From: Cryomorphaceae bacterium | Lineage (GTDB): Bacteria; Bacteroidota; Bacteroidia; Flavobacteriales_D; Crocinitomicaceae | Assembly (NCBI GenBank): GCA_027485365.1 | Contig: JAIXRD010000258.1 | Coordinates: 1 to 38,757 of the forward strand | Direction: 5' to 3' | Length of the DNA: 38,757 bases | Part shown: positions 1 through 7,678 of the stretch, in pieces | Numbering within the stretch: the stretch's first letter is position 1 | How the letters are laid out: every line of letters starts with the position of its first letter | Program-made: the position numbers and the translations under genes | The notes under the pieces: generated by a model | What the model was told of the DNA's origin: nothing | The model's input: only the letters and a program-made list of their open reading frames with translations | The model's database searches: none

Positions 1-81
1 CTTTTCGTTTATGTCCGTCGAAATACGGTCGTAAACTTTCTGTTTAAGTGTGCTAATATACTTCTGTTCGTTGTCGTTCAT
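1..81 (-). CDS. Partial CDS, N-terminus of unknown protein
   Basis: The minus strand carries an ATG at 79-81 followed by 27 uninterrupted codons that run off the left edge of the window. The visible peptide begins MNDNEQKYISTLKQKVYDRI and is hydrophilic and lysine-rich, with no signal peptide or membrane segment. I do not recognise a family. It lies on the same strand as the accessory genes at 288-4308, about 200 bases downstream of the TPR gene. It could be a chance open frame, since only 81 bases are visible. Confidence 0.4.
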   Translation of the reverse strand, partial: MNDNEQKYISTLKQKVYDRISTDINEK

Positions 82-287
82 TGTGGTCTTTTAAGCGAGT
101 ATTTAACATTCGGCGCGCTGGCGATCGACTAAGGAATGATTTAGGTTATTTCTTACACGCTCGGTAGACGTTGTTTATATAAGTTATTCATTGCACCGTT
201 AAAGTACAATATAAATTCTATGCTTCTAAATGGCGTTATTGAATCTACTTCTATCTTAACTAAGAATTAATTTTTTTTTTTAGTATT
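82..287. other. Intergenic spacer, no gene seen
   Basis: About 200 bases separate the truncated gene at the left edge from the TPR gene. I found no tRNA, terminator or convincing promoter. A short inverted pair, TTTAAC at 102-107 and GTTAAA at 198-203, encloses a locally more GC-rich stretch, but inner pairing is poor. The spacer shows no clear similarity to the direct repeat at 2255 and 4362. Confidence 0.3.
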
Positions 288-2177
288 CTACTTATTTATT
301 TTAATTCTTTTTATCGGAAGTACATAGTGAGATTCAGATTTAACCCTGGTTCTATCATATTTTGCACCATACAATCGATCATTATGAAAATCACTATCAA
401 AAGAAAACACAAATGCATTATTTCCTAAATTTTGATCACTAGATGTCCAAATAAAATTATCAATAATCATCCCCCCAAATTTTTCAAACCCACCTTTATA
501 ACTGCTATTTCTAAGATGCTTAACATTGAATTTATGAATTCCAGTAATATGTATTGCTTCACGTGCCATTTTAAGTTCATCATAAGACGGTAAAAACCAA
601 CCTATTTTATCACAAGCTGTAGCAGCATTTTGTTGTAATATTTTTTTTGTGGAAAAAAAGCCTCGCTCAATCTTTATGCTCGCATTTTCTAAAATATTTT
701 TAGTGTTCAACTCACCACTGCCAAATTCTAATGAGTTTGAACAATTAATATATGTTTCACTATTATAATATCCTCCCCATGGTAATTTTCCTTTAAGAGG
801 TTTTTCCTTAATTATTAGAAACTCATTATTTATTTCATCTTTATAAAATATTACCCCCCCAGCGTAAACAGATCCGATTTTCAATTCATCAATTGAGATT
901 GCTTTGATTTTCTCATTGAAAATTTGTTGCATTTTTTCGAAAGAAAGTTGTTTCGCATTTTTTAACTCATTAATTATTGATTCAATTTCTACAGTATTTA
1001 AAGTTGCAAATGATTTCAGTTTTATAGTTTCAATTGTTTGGTCGATTTGAATTAATAATTCTTTTGATTTCGTGTTAATGTTTTTATCCAAATTGACATA
1101 TTTTTCAAATTCAATAACTTTTAAATCATACGGTTTATCTAACAATTCAATTAAAACACTAACATTATTATTTTCTTCAGTGGAATTACTTATTTTAAAT
1201 TTCTCAATAAGTGTTTTTATTTTTTCGTTTATTTTTTGATTTTTTTTATCGATTAAATTTAAGACAGTTAATTCGCTTATAAATTCCATTTCTTTGAAAA
1301 CTGCTAGTGCAAAAACAGGTTTTTTTTCTATACAGATATCTAAATTTTTAATTGCCACATCAATTTCATTATTTCTAATTTGATATTTAGCAAGCAAAAA
1401 TCTAAACTCTAAGGTTTCATTATATTTAAGAGCTTTAGTTTGATAATTTACAGCTTCATCAAAACGACCAAGTATATATGCGGCTAAAGCAGCTTTATCA
1501 TATGAATCAGCAGCTAAATGTCCAATTAATTGCTCAGAACTATTTAGTTTAGAATTTGTGGTTTTAAAATTATTAGTCAAGGCATTAATTAATCGCACTG
1601 CATTAATATCACTTTCAACGCTGGCATATTTTGCGGCACGAATAAAATAATCAAGCGCTTTTTCAGGATGGATATATTTTTCTACATATAAGTATATGCA
1701 CCCTATTCGATGTAGAACAAAATAATCCTGTTTCAATAAGGATTCCGCTTTTAGAAGTTCCTCAAGAGCATCTGCGTATAGGTCAGCATCTTTAGACGCA
1801 TTAACGAAAAATTTGACACCAAGTTCAATACTGCGTTGCCTTTCCTTTTCACTATCCGGTACACGTAATAATTCTACGATATTTTGTAAAAGTAAATTAC
1901 TCAATTTTTGCTGTTCAATTTGAATGTCTAAATTTCTATTAATAAAGGTTAATGTTTGGTTAACTATATTTAAGCCCCCCATTATGTTTGCTTCTAAATT
2001 TTTAATTGCAAGAACCTGTTCCTTGGATGATTCATTAATATATTTTCCTATCGTATCTGCACCATATTTTGCAAGTGAAATATCTCTTGTATAGTCTAGG
2101 TAGCTATCGATTAGATTCGCATTATCTTTCCATGGTCTCCAATAACCAAAAACAAATGAAGGTTTTGAAATTTTCAT
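288..2177 (-). CDS. TPR protein with C-terminal DUF1566-like domain
   Basis: A 629-residue protein of unknown function without signal peptide or membrane segment. The N-terminal 110 residues are helical and contain a probable coiled coil. Residues of about 115-300 look like tetratricopeptide-type helical repeats (for example a segment reading KALDYFIRAAKYA and another reading FDEAVNYQTKALKYNETLEF). Residues 330-430 are lysine- and asparagine-rich helical linker. The last 190 residues resemble the DUF1566/Lcl C-terminal fold: GGVIFYKDE, GWFLPSYDELKMAREAI, FIWTSSDQN, and a terminal YVLPIKRIK. Base composition is clearly AT-richer than in the housekeeping genes from 4.5 kb on, which suggests acquired DNA. 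It lies alone, with repeat copy A just upstream. A regulatory or defence role would be a guess. Confidence 0.75.
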   Translation of the reverse strand: MKISKPSFVFGYWRPWKDNANLIDSYLDYTRDISLAKYGADTIGKYINESSKEQVLAIKNLEANIMGGLNIVNQTLTFINRNLDIQIEQQKLSNLLLQNIVELLRVPDSEKERQRSIELGVKFFVNASKDADLYADALEELLKAESLLKQDYFVLHRIGCIYLYVEKYIHPEKALDYFIRAAKYASVESDINAVRLINALTNNFKTTNSKLNSSEQLIGHLAADSYDKAALAAYILGRFDEAVNYQTKALKYNETLEFRFLLAKYQIRNNEIDVAIKNLDICIEKKPVFALAVFKEMEFISELTVLNLIDKKNQKINEKIKTLIEKFKISNSTEENNNVSVLIELLDKPYDLKVIEFEKYVNLDKNINTKSKELLIQIDQTIETIKLKSFATLNTVEIESIINELKNAKQLSFEKMQQIFNEKIKAISIDELKIGSVYAGGVIFYKDEINNEFLIIKEKPLKGKLPWGGYYNSETYINCSNSLEFGSGELNTKNILENASIKIERGFFSTKKILQQNAATACDKIGWFLPSYDELKMAREAIHITGIHKFNVKHLRNSSYKGGFEKFGGMIIDNFIWTSSDQNLGNNAFVFSFDSDFHNDRLYGAKYDRTRVKSESHYVLPIKRIKINK

Positions 2178-2254
2178 ATTATAATTTAATGATGAGTAGA
2201 TTATTTATCCTAGTTTGAATTATTTTCAATTACCACTAACTTGTTTGCAAGCGA

Positions 2255-2364
2255 TATAAATCTTCGCTTATACACCCAAATCGGCTGTATTTGTGCTAGT
2301 TCATTGCGCTTGTACGAAAATACGATTTTTCTTTTCTAAGGCCTTTTATTGTTTTTTATCGCGG
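2255..2364. repeat. Direct repeat copy A (about 110 bp)
   Basis: This stretch aligns along its whole length with 4362-4471 in the same orientation. By hand alignment it is about 85-88% identical with a few single-base gaps. Shared blocks include TATAAATCTTCGCTTATA at the left end, CGGCTGTATTTG in the middle, and AAGGCC followed by TTGTTTTTTATCGCGG at the right end. It lies 77 bases upstream of the start of the TPR gene. The repeats bracket the three genes at 2466-4308. I see no inverted terminal repeats or transposase. It may be a recombination scar, a cassette-type site or a duplicated promoter region. Confidence 0.8.
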
Positions 2365-2465
2365 GTTCAACTCAGCCCAGTGGTTCATAGTTGGTAATTG
2401 GTTTGTAATCTAGGAGTAACATACCATGCCTTTGGGATAGGTGTTGTTGTGCGTTTATGGAATCC

Positions 2466-3233
2466 TTAGTTTAATTTCTCAAATTTGATATCATCAACCC
2501 AAATCGTCAGGTTGTTGTCTTTTGAGTTTGCTGTAATTCCTATTTCACAACTACTATACATTCCCTTGGTTCCTTGTTGAAAATACAAAATATCTTTGGG
2601 TAAAGTTCTATTGTTTTTACTGTCAATAATTAATTGTCCATTTTGCCATAAACGCACTGCACCTTTGTTTTTTTGAGAGAGCGTTACTTCCCAAACTACT
2701 TGTACCCATTGGTTTCTTGGAAAATCAATTTCTTGTCCAGTTTGTTGTGTAATATCTTTTTCATTAAACTTATATTCCACTCTTAATTTATTGTCGACTA
2801 AAGCCAATCTCATGCCTGGTCCGGCACCAATGGCCGCTTGTTCTTCTAAATCCATTAAAAACAGCCAATCCAGTGCATTCGTCCCTTCAATAAAATACCA
2901 AGCACTCATTCTTACAGTTTCTCCATCCCAGAACGCCATATTTTGTTTTGCTATACTGGATTTAGATGCGCCATCATTGTCGGATTTTTTTGCTACAAAC
3001 TTTAGTGATTTATTTCCTGAATGCACCTTGGTAGTGTCAATCGTAATGTTGTTTTCCGCTCTTGTAAGTTGAGTAAAAGACCAATATTGGTCATTAGGTA
3101 AAAGTAAGTCGCTTAGTATTGAATATGATTCAATGTCGTCTTGAAAAAAATCAGGTCCATCAAAGAATTTTTCCTTATTACACCCAGTAAAGATTATGGC
3201 AACAAATAATATAGTTACTATTTCTATCTTCAT
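2466..3233 (-). CDS. Lipoprotein with polysaccharide-lyase-like fold
   Basis: A 255-residue predicted lipoprotein: hydrophobic signal at residues 3-16 and a lipobox FTGC with the lipidated cysteine at about 18. The rest is a beta-rich single domain resembling the heparin-lyase-I type polysaccharide lyase jelly roll. Supporting motifs are an early HSGNKSLKFVAKKSD segment, VRMSAWYFIEG, the mid-domain NQWVQVVWEV, VRLWQNGQLI, and a C-terminal IGITANSKDNNLTIWVDDIKFE strand. It would act at the outer membrane or cell surface, on glycans if catalytic; activity cannot be judged from sequence alone. Its ATG overlaps the TGA stop of the upstream barrel gene by four bases, so the two are probably translationally coupled. 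Confidence 0.75.
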   Translation of the reverse strand: MKIEIVTILFVAIIFTGCNKEKFFDGPDFFQDDIESYSILSDLLLPNDQYWSFTQLTRAENNITIDTTKVHSGNKSLKFVAKKSDNDGASKSSIAKQNMAFWDGETVRMSAWYFIEGTNALDWLFLMDLEEQAAIGAGPGMRLALVDNKLRVEYKFNEKDITQQTGQEIDFPRNQWVQVVWEVTLSQKNKGAVRLWQNGQLIIDSKNNRTLPKDILYFQQGTKGMYSSCEIGITANSKDNNLTIWVDDIKFEKLN

Positions 3234-3718
3234 TTTACGTTATTGTTTAAGGTATAGCCAATGCTTAGGCCTCCCCATTGTTGAATTTGAAAGTCAACGA
3301 GATACGAAATAAGTGGTGTGTAGGTCACACGATAAAACCATTTTTTATTTTCGGATTGGTAGCGATATCCAATTGCTGCGGTTGTCATAGCAAAAAAACT
3401 TCCTTTTGTTGTAATGGTAATGCCTTGACCTAAACCCAATTCCAGTTTGTGTGATTTTTTACCGATTAGTGAATTGATCATTAGTGGAAATACGATGCCC
3501 GTCCCGTTATTCTTGTCTATAGGCGCAAGACTCAATCCTGCCCGCCAAGTGAGTTCCGAATTGTTTTTCTTATGAAAATGTGTTTCATAGTTAACCGAAC
3601 CAACACCACCGCTGCCTGCGATTTCAAGGAATACCGATTTTTTTTTATCGGAATTTGTCTGTGCAACGCTTAGCTGTGTAAACACGGTCAGGAGCATTAT
3701 ACTAACAGTTATTTTCAT
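3230..3718 (-). CDS. Small outer-membrane beta-barrel protein
   Basis: A 162-residue protein with a typical signal peptide (MKITVSIMLLTVFTQLSVAQ, cleavage near residue 20). The mature part consists of alternating, glycine- and aromatic-rich strands such as ELTWRAGLSLAP, KLELGLGQGITI and WGGLSIGYTLNN, the pattern of a small eight-strand-type outer-membrane barrel. It is the first gene of a two-gene unit with the lipoprotein gene at 2466 (ATGA overlap), so the two products may function together at the outer membrane. No named family was recognised. Confidence 0.7.
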   Translation of the reverse strand: MKITVSIMLLTVFTQLSVAQTNSDKKKSVFLEIAGSGGVGSVNYETHFHKKNNSELTWRAGLSLAPIDKNNGTGIVFPLMINSLIGKKSHKLELGLGQGITITTKGSFFAMTTAAIGYRYQSENKKWFYRVTYTPLISYLVDFQIQQWGGLSIGYTLNNNVK

Positions 3719-3756
3719 AATATTATCAGGACCTTTGCTAATATATCAAACCGATT

Positions 3757-4308
3757 TTAGTGGTTGATGTTATTTTTAAATTGTCGTAAAATTTCTTTCG
3801 CTTGTTCTAAATGTCTTTGTTCGTGTGAAACAATAATGTCAAATGCTGTTTCTAATTTGTAAACTATATTCTTGTTAGCTGGGGAAGAAATCACAACTCC
3901 TTTCTCAATAAGTTCTTTTGCACCATCTATTTTCTGTATAAGTTCAATTTGATGATTTTGAAACCTGTTCAAAATGTCACTATTTACATTACTTGCTGTT
4001 GGTTCCCATATTGGGAACGTCTTCATTTTCTTCTTCCTATCTGGCTGAACTGCATTTAATACAGTCTTACCTAAAAAGGAAACTATGAAGCCAATTTTTG
4101 CGATGAAAGGTGTTTTATATGTCCCTGCTTTTAGGGAAGCTAAAACAGGATAATACGATTCATTGGTTACAATCAAATGGTCTAAATTCTGAGCAATACT
4201 CCAAACAGTAGAATTCGGTTTCCAATTCAATTGTTCATTTGTCAAGGATCCAAATTCAGATAAGTATTGTCTTGAAATGTCGCTTAAGGTAGATGTCCAA
4301 TTTTTCAT
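3757..4308 (-). CDS. DinB-family protein
   Basis: A 183-residue soluble protein matching the DinB/DinB_2 four-helix-bundle superfamily. The N-terminus reads LSDISRQYLSEFGSLTNEQLNWKP in the usual position. The helix after it contains SIAQNLDHL, supplying the first metal-binding histidine near residue 43, and the C-terminal helix has IVSHEQRHLEQAKEIL, supplying the other two histidines near 162 and 166. Such proteins bind a divalent metal and many act as thiol-dependent transferases or hydrolases; the substrate here is unknown. It lies 38 bases upstream of the barrel gene on the same strand and could share its transcript. Repeat copy B begins about 50 bases upstream of its start. Confidence 0.85.
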   Translation of the reverse strand: MKNWTSTLSDISRQYLSEFGSLTNEQLNWKPNSTVWSIAQNLDHLIVTNESYYPVLASLKAGTYKTPFIAKIGFIVSFLGKTVLNAVQPDRKKKMKTFPIWEPTASNVNSDILNRFQNHQIELIQKIDGAKELIEKGVVISSPANKNIVYKLETAFDIIVSHEQRHLEQAKEILRQFKNNINH

Positions 4309-4361
4309 TTTAATGATAGCTGTTTTTTATGTGTACTCTTGCCAAGCTTTTTTATAGGCTC

Positions 4362-4471
4362 TATAAATCTTCGCTTATATAACCAAACGGCTGTATTTGC
4401 GCTAGTTTATTGCGTATACACGAATATACGATTAATCTGTTTTTAAGGCCTTTTTTTGTTTTTTATCGCGG
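4362..4471. repeat. Direct repeat copy B (about 110 bp)
   Basis: Second copy of the repeat at 2255-2364, same orientation, about 85-88% identical by eye. It sits between the divergent starts of the DinB gene (4308) and the DUF2480 gene (4509), so its right end is immediately next to the DUF2480 promoter. Together with copy A it delimits a 2.0-kb segment holding three accessory genes. Confidence 0.8.
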
Positions 4472-4496
4472 AATTCACACAAGGCACAACATTGCG

Positions 4497-4504
4497 TATT
4501 TTTG
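4497..4504 (+). promoter_or_regulatory. -7 promoter element of DUF2480 gene
   Basis: TATTTTTG fits the Bacteroidota -7 consensus TAnnTTTG. Only four bases separate it from the ATG at 4509, so transcription would start at or next to the start codon, giving a leaderless mRNA. No clear -33 TTTG at the right distance was found. Confidence 0.5.
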
Positions 4505-4508
4505 TAGC

Positions 4509-5009
4509 ATGGAACCCATACGGAACAAAGTAAAAGAAAGCGGCCTAATTCAATTGGATTTGGAAGATTTCTTACCCAACGAAGCTCCTATAAGCTTGGA
4601 TTTAAGTGAACAACTTTGGCAAGGGTTTGTGTTGAAAGAAAAAGAATTCAGATCCTGGATTAAAGAAACCGATTGGTCCATCTACGCCAATAAACCGGTT
4701 AGAATCCATTGTTCTACCGATGCGATTATTCCAACCTGGGCCTATATGCTCGTAACTGCTGCCTTGGCGGAACATACCACGGATGTTATTTCTGGAAACG
4801 AAGTTTCCATGGAACACTATCTAATTCGCAAGGCACTAAATAATTTAACGTTATCGAATTTTGTGGATCAACGCGTCATCGTAAAAGGCTGTGCTAAATT
4901 GTTGGACCAAGAACATGCCTTGACACAATTAGTATTGGCCTTAAAACCTTACGTTAAATCGATGATGTTTGGTGAACCGTGTTCTACGGTGCCGATTTTT
5001 AAGCGTTAA
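4509..5009 (+). CDS. DUF2480 family protein
   Basis: A 166-residue cytoplasmic protein of the DUF2480 family, which is largely confined to Bacteroidota and has no established function. Family features are the opening IRNKVKESGLIQLDLEDF, the central WIKETDWSIYANKPVRIHC, the block STDAIIPTWAYMLV, and the C-terminal FVDQRVIVKGCAKL with two cysteines. The open frame extends upstream to 4410, but that part encodes a non-family sequence inside the repeat and upstream of the promoter, so the ATG at 4509 was chosen. The stop codon overlaps the stop of the convergent zinc-ribbon gene by four bases. Confidence 0.9.
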   Translation: MEPIRNKVKESGLIQLDLEDFLPNEAPISLDLSEQLWQGFVLKEKEFRSWIKETDWSIYANKPVRIHCSTDAIIPTWAYMLVTAALAEHTTDVISGNEVSMEHYLIRKALNNLTLSNFVDQRVIVKGCAKLLDQEHALTQLVLALKPYVKSMMFGEPCSTVPIFKR

Positions 5010-5758
5010 GCTTCTTCTTCAACTGAGCCTGGTACCAAAATTCTACCGCAGTGCTCGCACACTAAAATTTTCTTCTTGGTAACAATGTCTAATTGACGTT
5101 GAGGTGGGATTTTGTTAAAACATCCACCACAAGATCCGCGCATCACTTGAACTACAGCAAGACCGTTTTTAGCGTTGTCGCGTAGACGAGAGTATGCAAA
5201 GATTAATCGCTCTTCGATGTTCTTTTTAGCCGCCTCAGATGCTTTCATTAATTTATCTTCATCCTTCTGCGTTTCGCTAACGATATCGTCAAGCTCTTTT
5301 TGCTTGATTGATAAATCTGATTTACGCATCTCTAAACGAGCTTGCGCTTCATCAAGAATTTCTTTCTTCCCTTCGATTTTTATCTTCGCTTCTTTGCTTC
5401 GCTTCTCGTGCAATTTGATTTCTAACTCTTGGTATTCAATCTCTTTGCTTAATGATTCGAATTCACGGTTATTTCGAACATTGTTTTGACGCTCTTTATA
5501 TTTCGTGATTGCGGTTTCAGATTCTTTGGACGCATTTTTACGCTCTGCAATCTCATTATCCAATTCCTTAATTTCATCTTGAATTTTTCCAACACGCGTT
5601 TCTAAGCCGCCGATTTCATCTTCTAAATCACGAACTTCAAGAGGTAATTCCCCACGGATTGTTCGAATTCGGTCAATTTCAGAGTCAATTTTTTGAAGCT
5701 CAAAAAGTGAATCAAGCTTCTCGGCAATGCTAACTTCTTTTTTACTTGCAGTGGCCAT
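5006..5758 (-). CDS. Zinc-ribbon coiled-coil protein (COG1579-like)
   Basis: A 250-residue protein with a long antiparallel coiled coil at residues of about 10-190 (rich in E, K and L heptads, starting LDSLFELQKIDSEIDRIR) and a C-terminal C4 zinc ribbon with pairs in SCGGCF and VCEHCGRI. This is the COG1579 architecture; members are widespread and have been linked to nucleic-acid or ribosome-associated roles, though the function here is unproven. The ATG at 5758 is preferred over an in-frame TTG at 5764. It lies two bases after the Nif3-like gene, an association common in Bacteroidota, so the two are probably one operon. Confidence 0.9.
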   Translation of the reverse strand: MATASKKEVSIAEKLDSLFELQKIDSEIDRIRTIRGELPLEVRDLEDEIGGLETRVGKIQDEIKELDNEIAERKNASKESETAITKYKERQNNVRNNREFESLSKEIEYQELEIKLHEKRSKEAKIKIEGKKEILDEAQARLEMRKSDLSIKQKELDDIVSETQKDEDKLMKASEAAKKNIEERLIFAYSRLRDNAKNGLAVVQVMRGSCGGCFNKIPPQRQLDIVTKKKILVCEHCGRILVPGSVEEEA

Positions 5759-5760
5759 AT

Positions 5761-6855
5761 TCAAAGGAAATTTATCGGATTTGTATTATTTACAGTTAAA
5801 CGGACGGCAAAGGTAGGAAATTTTTCCCTAATTATTTCAACTAATAATGCAGAAGTATATTGCTCACTTTCATAATGACCAATATCGGCAATGATGATCT
5901 TGTTTTCTGCACCAAAAAACTCATGGTATTTGAAGTCTCCACTAATGAAAATGTCAGCGTTTTGTTGGATTGCCTGAGGTAATAGAAAACTACCAGCGCC
6001 ACCGCAAAGTGCTACGGTACGTATGGGTTTATTCTGCAATGCTGTATATCGAATCACCCCACAATTAAAGGTTTCTTTTAGATGGGATAAAAACTCGAGT
6101 GCATCCATGGGTTCGGGAAGTTCGCCAATCATTCCGCTGCCAACCTGTGCATTACTGTTTTCAAGGGCAATTAAATCATAAGCCACCTCTTCGTACGGAT
6201 GCGCTCCCTTCATGGCTGAAAGCACCGCACCAATGGTGTTTTTTTCAAGCAAATACTCCATTTTCGCTTCCTCTTGCCGAGTGGGTACATGCGCTTCACC
6301 GATGCTTGGATTCGCTTTTTCATTGGGGGTGAATTTCCCAATGCCGACCGTAGTATAGCCACAGTTATAGTAATTCCCAATGTTCCCAGCGCCGGCAGCA
6401 CATACCGCTTCATGTACGCGTTCTTCGGAGTCTACAGGCGTGTAGACAACCAATTTGAAAAGGGTATGTGGTTTAGGCTGAAGTATACGGCATTGACGAA
6501 GACCAATTGTTGAGGCAATTTTTGAATTTACCCCATCAATGTGATTGTCTAGATTGGTATGTATTGCATAGATGGCAATGTCCTGTTTGATGCATCGATG
6601 CAAGATGCGTTCGATCTCTGTTGAAACTCCAATCCGTTTTATGCCTTTAAATAGGATTGGATGATGCACCAGAATTACATTACTGCCTGTCTGTATGGCT
6701 TCTTCTACAATATCCTCCGTGCAGTCCAGCGCCACAAGCACGCTTGTGATGTCCATGCTTGGATCGCCAAGTTGTAATCCTGAATTATCGTAATCTTCCT
6801 GAAGGTTCAGAGGAAATCGTTCTTCCAAATAAGCCGTGAGCTGAAATAATTTCAT
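5761..6855 (-). CDS. Nif3-like dinuclear metal centre protein
   Basis: A 364-residue member of the Nif3/YbgI (GTP cyclohydrolase I type 2 homologue) family, which forms hexameric toroids with two metal ions per subunit; the physiological substrate is unresolved. Metal-ligand motifs are visible: VHHPILFKG (H64, H65), HTNLDNHIDGVN near residue 100, and the C-terminal DIGHYESEQY. The family signatures LVALDCTEDIV and ALCGGAGSFL are also present. Between the two halves, residues of about 130-235 form the inserted PII-like domain seen in longer members (with GAHPYEEVAYD), so length is normal. Its ATG shares one base with the stop of the upstream outer-membrane gene (TAATG). Confidence 0.93.
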   Translation of the reverse strand: MKLFQLTAYLEERFPLNLQEDYDNSGLQLGDPSMDITSVLVALDCTEDIVEEAIQTGSNVILVHHPILFKGIKRIGVSTEIERILHRCIKQDIAIYAIHTNLDNHIDGVNSKIASTIGLRQCRILQPKPHTLFKLVVYTPVDSEERVHEAVCAAGAGNIGNYYNCGYTTVGIGKFTPNEKANPSIGEAHVPTRQEEAKMEYLLEKNTIGAVLSAMKGAHPYEEVAYDLIALENSNAQVGSGMIGELPEPMDALEFLSHLKETFNCGVIRYTALQNKPIRTVALCGGAGSFLLPQAIQQNADIFISGDFKYHEFFGAENKIIIADIGHYESEQYTSALLVEIIREKFPTFAVRLTVNNTNPINFL

Positions 6856-7589
6856 TAAAATGTTTTTGAGATACCGAGTGTGAATCCCATGGCATTTGCC
6901 TTGTGAATATAGGGATTGTATTTACCATAGGTATTGGAAAGTTGTTGTCTGTAAAAGGCTTTTAAAATTATTCCCAAACCTTTTTCTCCGGTATATTGTA
7001 TTCCTCCCTGAAAATAAACTTGAAATACAGCCGACGAATAATCATTGTTCTTGATTTTAAGGGTTTCCTTTTCGTTAGCACCCACCGCAGTCGACCAGTT
7101 TATTTGTTGGATGCTTCGGTTGAAAATCATTGGAGCAATTCCAGCGCCAACAAATACCCTAAATGAACTCCCGTATTGTAGGTTAAGTGCTAAGGGCAAT
7201 CCAAGGTATCGGTATCGATTGGTATAATTTATACTGCTGTCGCTGTTGGGGTCCTTAAATGCATATTGCTCGCCTTGCTGAAGCCATAATAATCCCGATT
7301 CAAATCGGATCCATTTCCCTAAGCCGGTTTGAATCCCTAGGCCATAACTCCATAAGGTTAATGGGGTTTCATTGGCTCGTTCACCCAAGGGAGTATTTAG
7401 AAATTCGGCATTAGGCACCAAGGTACGAAACGACTGATTTCGCGTGAATTCCAAAGCTACTTGGGTTGCCATTTTCTGTTGTGTCCACCCACTTTTTTTC
7501 TTGGCTTGCTCATTAATTTCAAGTTGCCCAAAGCTTGACTGAAAGGCAAGGGTAAGAATAAGGCAGCACAATAATAGATATCTAATCAT
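6855..7589 (-). CDS. Outer-membrane beta-barrel protein (PorT-like)
   Basis: A 244-residue protein with a signal peptide ending near FQSSFGQ (residue 22) and a series of amphipathic beta strands: WSYGLGIQTGLGKWIRFESGLLW, YRYLGLPLALNLQYG (the LGLPLAL strand is typical of Bacteroidota porin-family/PorT-like barrels), FRVFVGAGIAPM and a final GFTLGISKTF with C-terminal phenylalanine. It probably resides in the outer membrane. It is first in a unit with the Nif3-like and zinc-ribbon genes. Upstream, TAAATTTA at 7594-7601 differs from the -7 consensus by one base and lies close to the ATG. Confidence 0.8.
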   Translation of the reverse strand: MIRYLLLCCLILTLAFQSSFGQLEINEQAKKKSGWTQQKMATQVALEFTRNQSFRTLVPNAEFLNTPLGERANETPLTLWSYGLGIQTGLGKWIRFESGLLWLQQGEQYAFKDPNSDSSINYTNRYRYLGLPLALNLQYGSSFRVFVGAGIAPMIFNRSIQQINWSTAVGANEKETLKIKNNDYSSAVFQVYFQGGIQYTGEKGLGIILKAFYRQQLSNTYGKYNPYIHKANAMGFTLGISKTF

Positions 7590-7648
7590 GGAGTAAATTT
7601 ACGAAAGAATGCTTAACCTATATCAATGGGATTTTGCTAATTCAGCCC

Positions 7649-7656
7649 TACCTTTG
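7649..7656 (+). promoter_or_regulatory. -7 promoter element of yceI-like gene
   Basis: TACCTTTG matches TAnnTTTG exactly and ends 22 bases before the ATG at 7679. The leader between is AT-rich (a run of seven A, then TTATAATT). No well-spaced -33 TTTG is evident. Confidence 0.55.
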
Positions 7657-7678
7657 TTGCATTAAAAAAATTATAATT

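Noticed and set aside
82..287. Possible integron attC-like site with TTTAAC/GTTAAA ends about 100 bases apart
   Set aside because: Only the outer hexamers pair; the inner arms do not, and no integrase gene or repeated copies are seen. A hexamer pair of this kind is easily due to chance.
2791..3072. Open frame of 93 codons on the plus strand
   Set aside because: It lies wholly antisense to the lipoprotein gene, has no family features, and is a shadow of the real reading frame. Similar antisense frames elsewhere were treated the same way.
4410..4508. In-frame N-terminal extension of the DUF2480 protein
   Set aside because: It falls within the direct repeat and upstream of the -7 element and does not resemble the family; the ATG at 4509 fits better.
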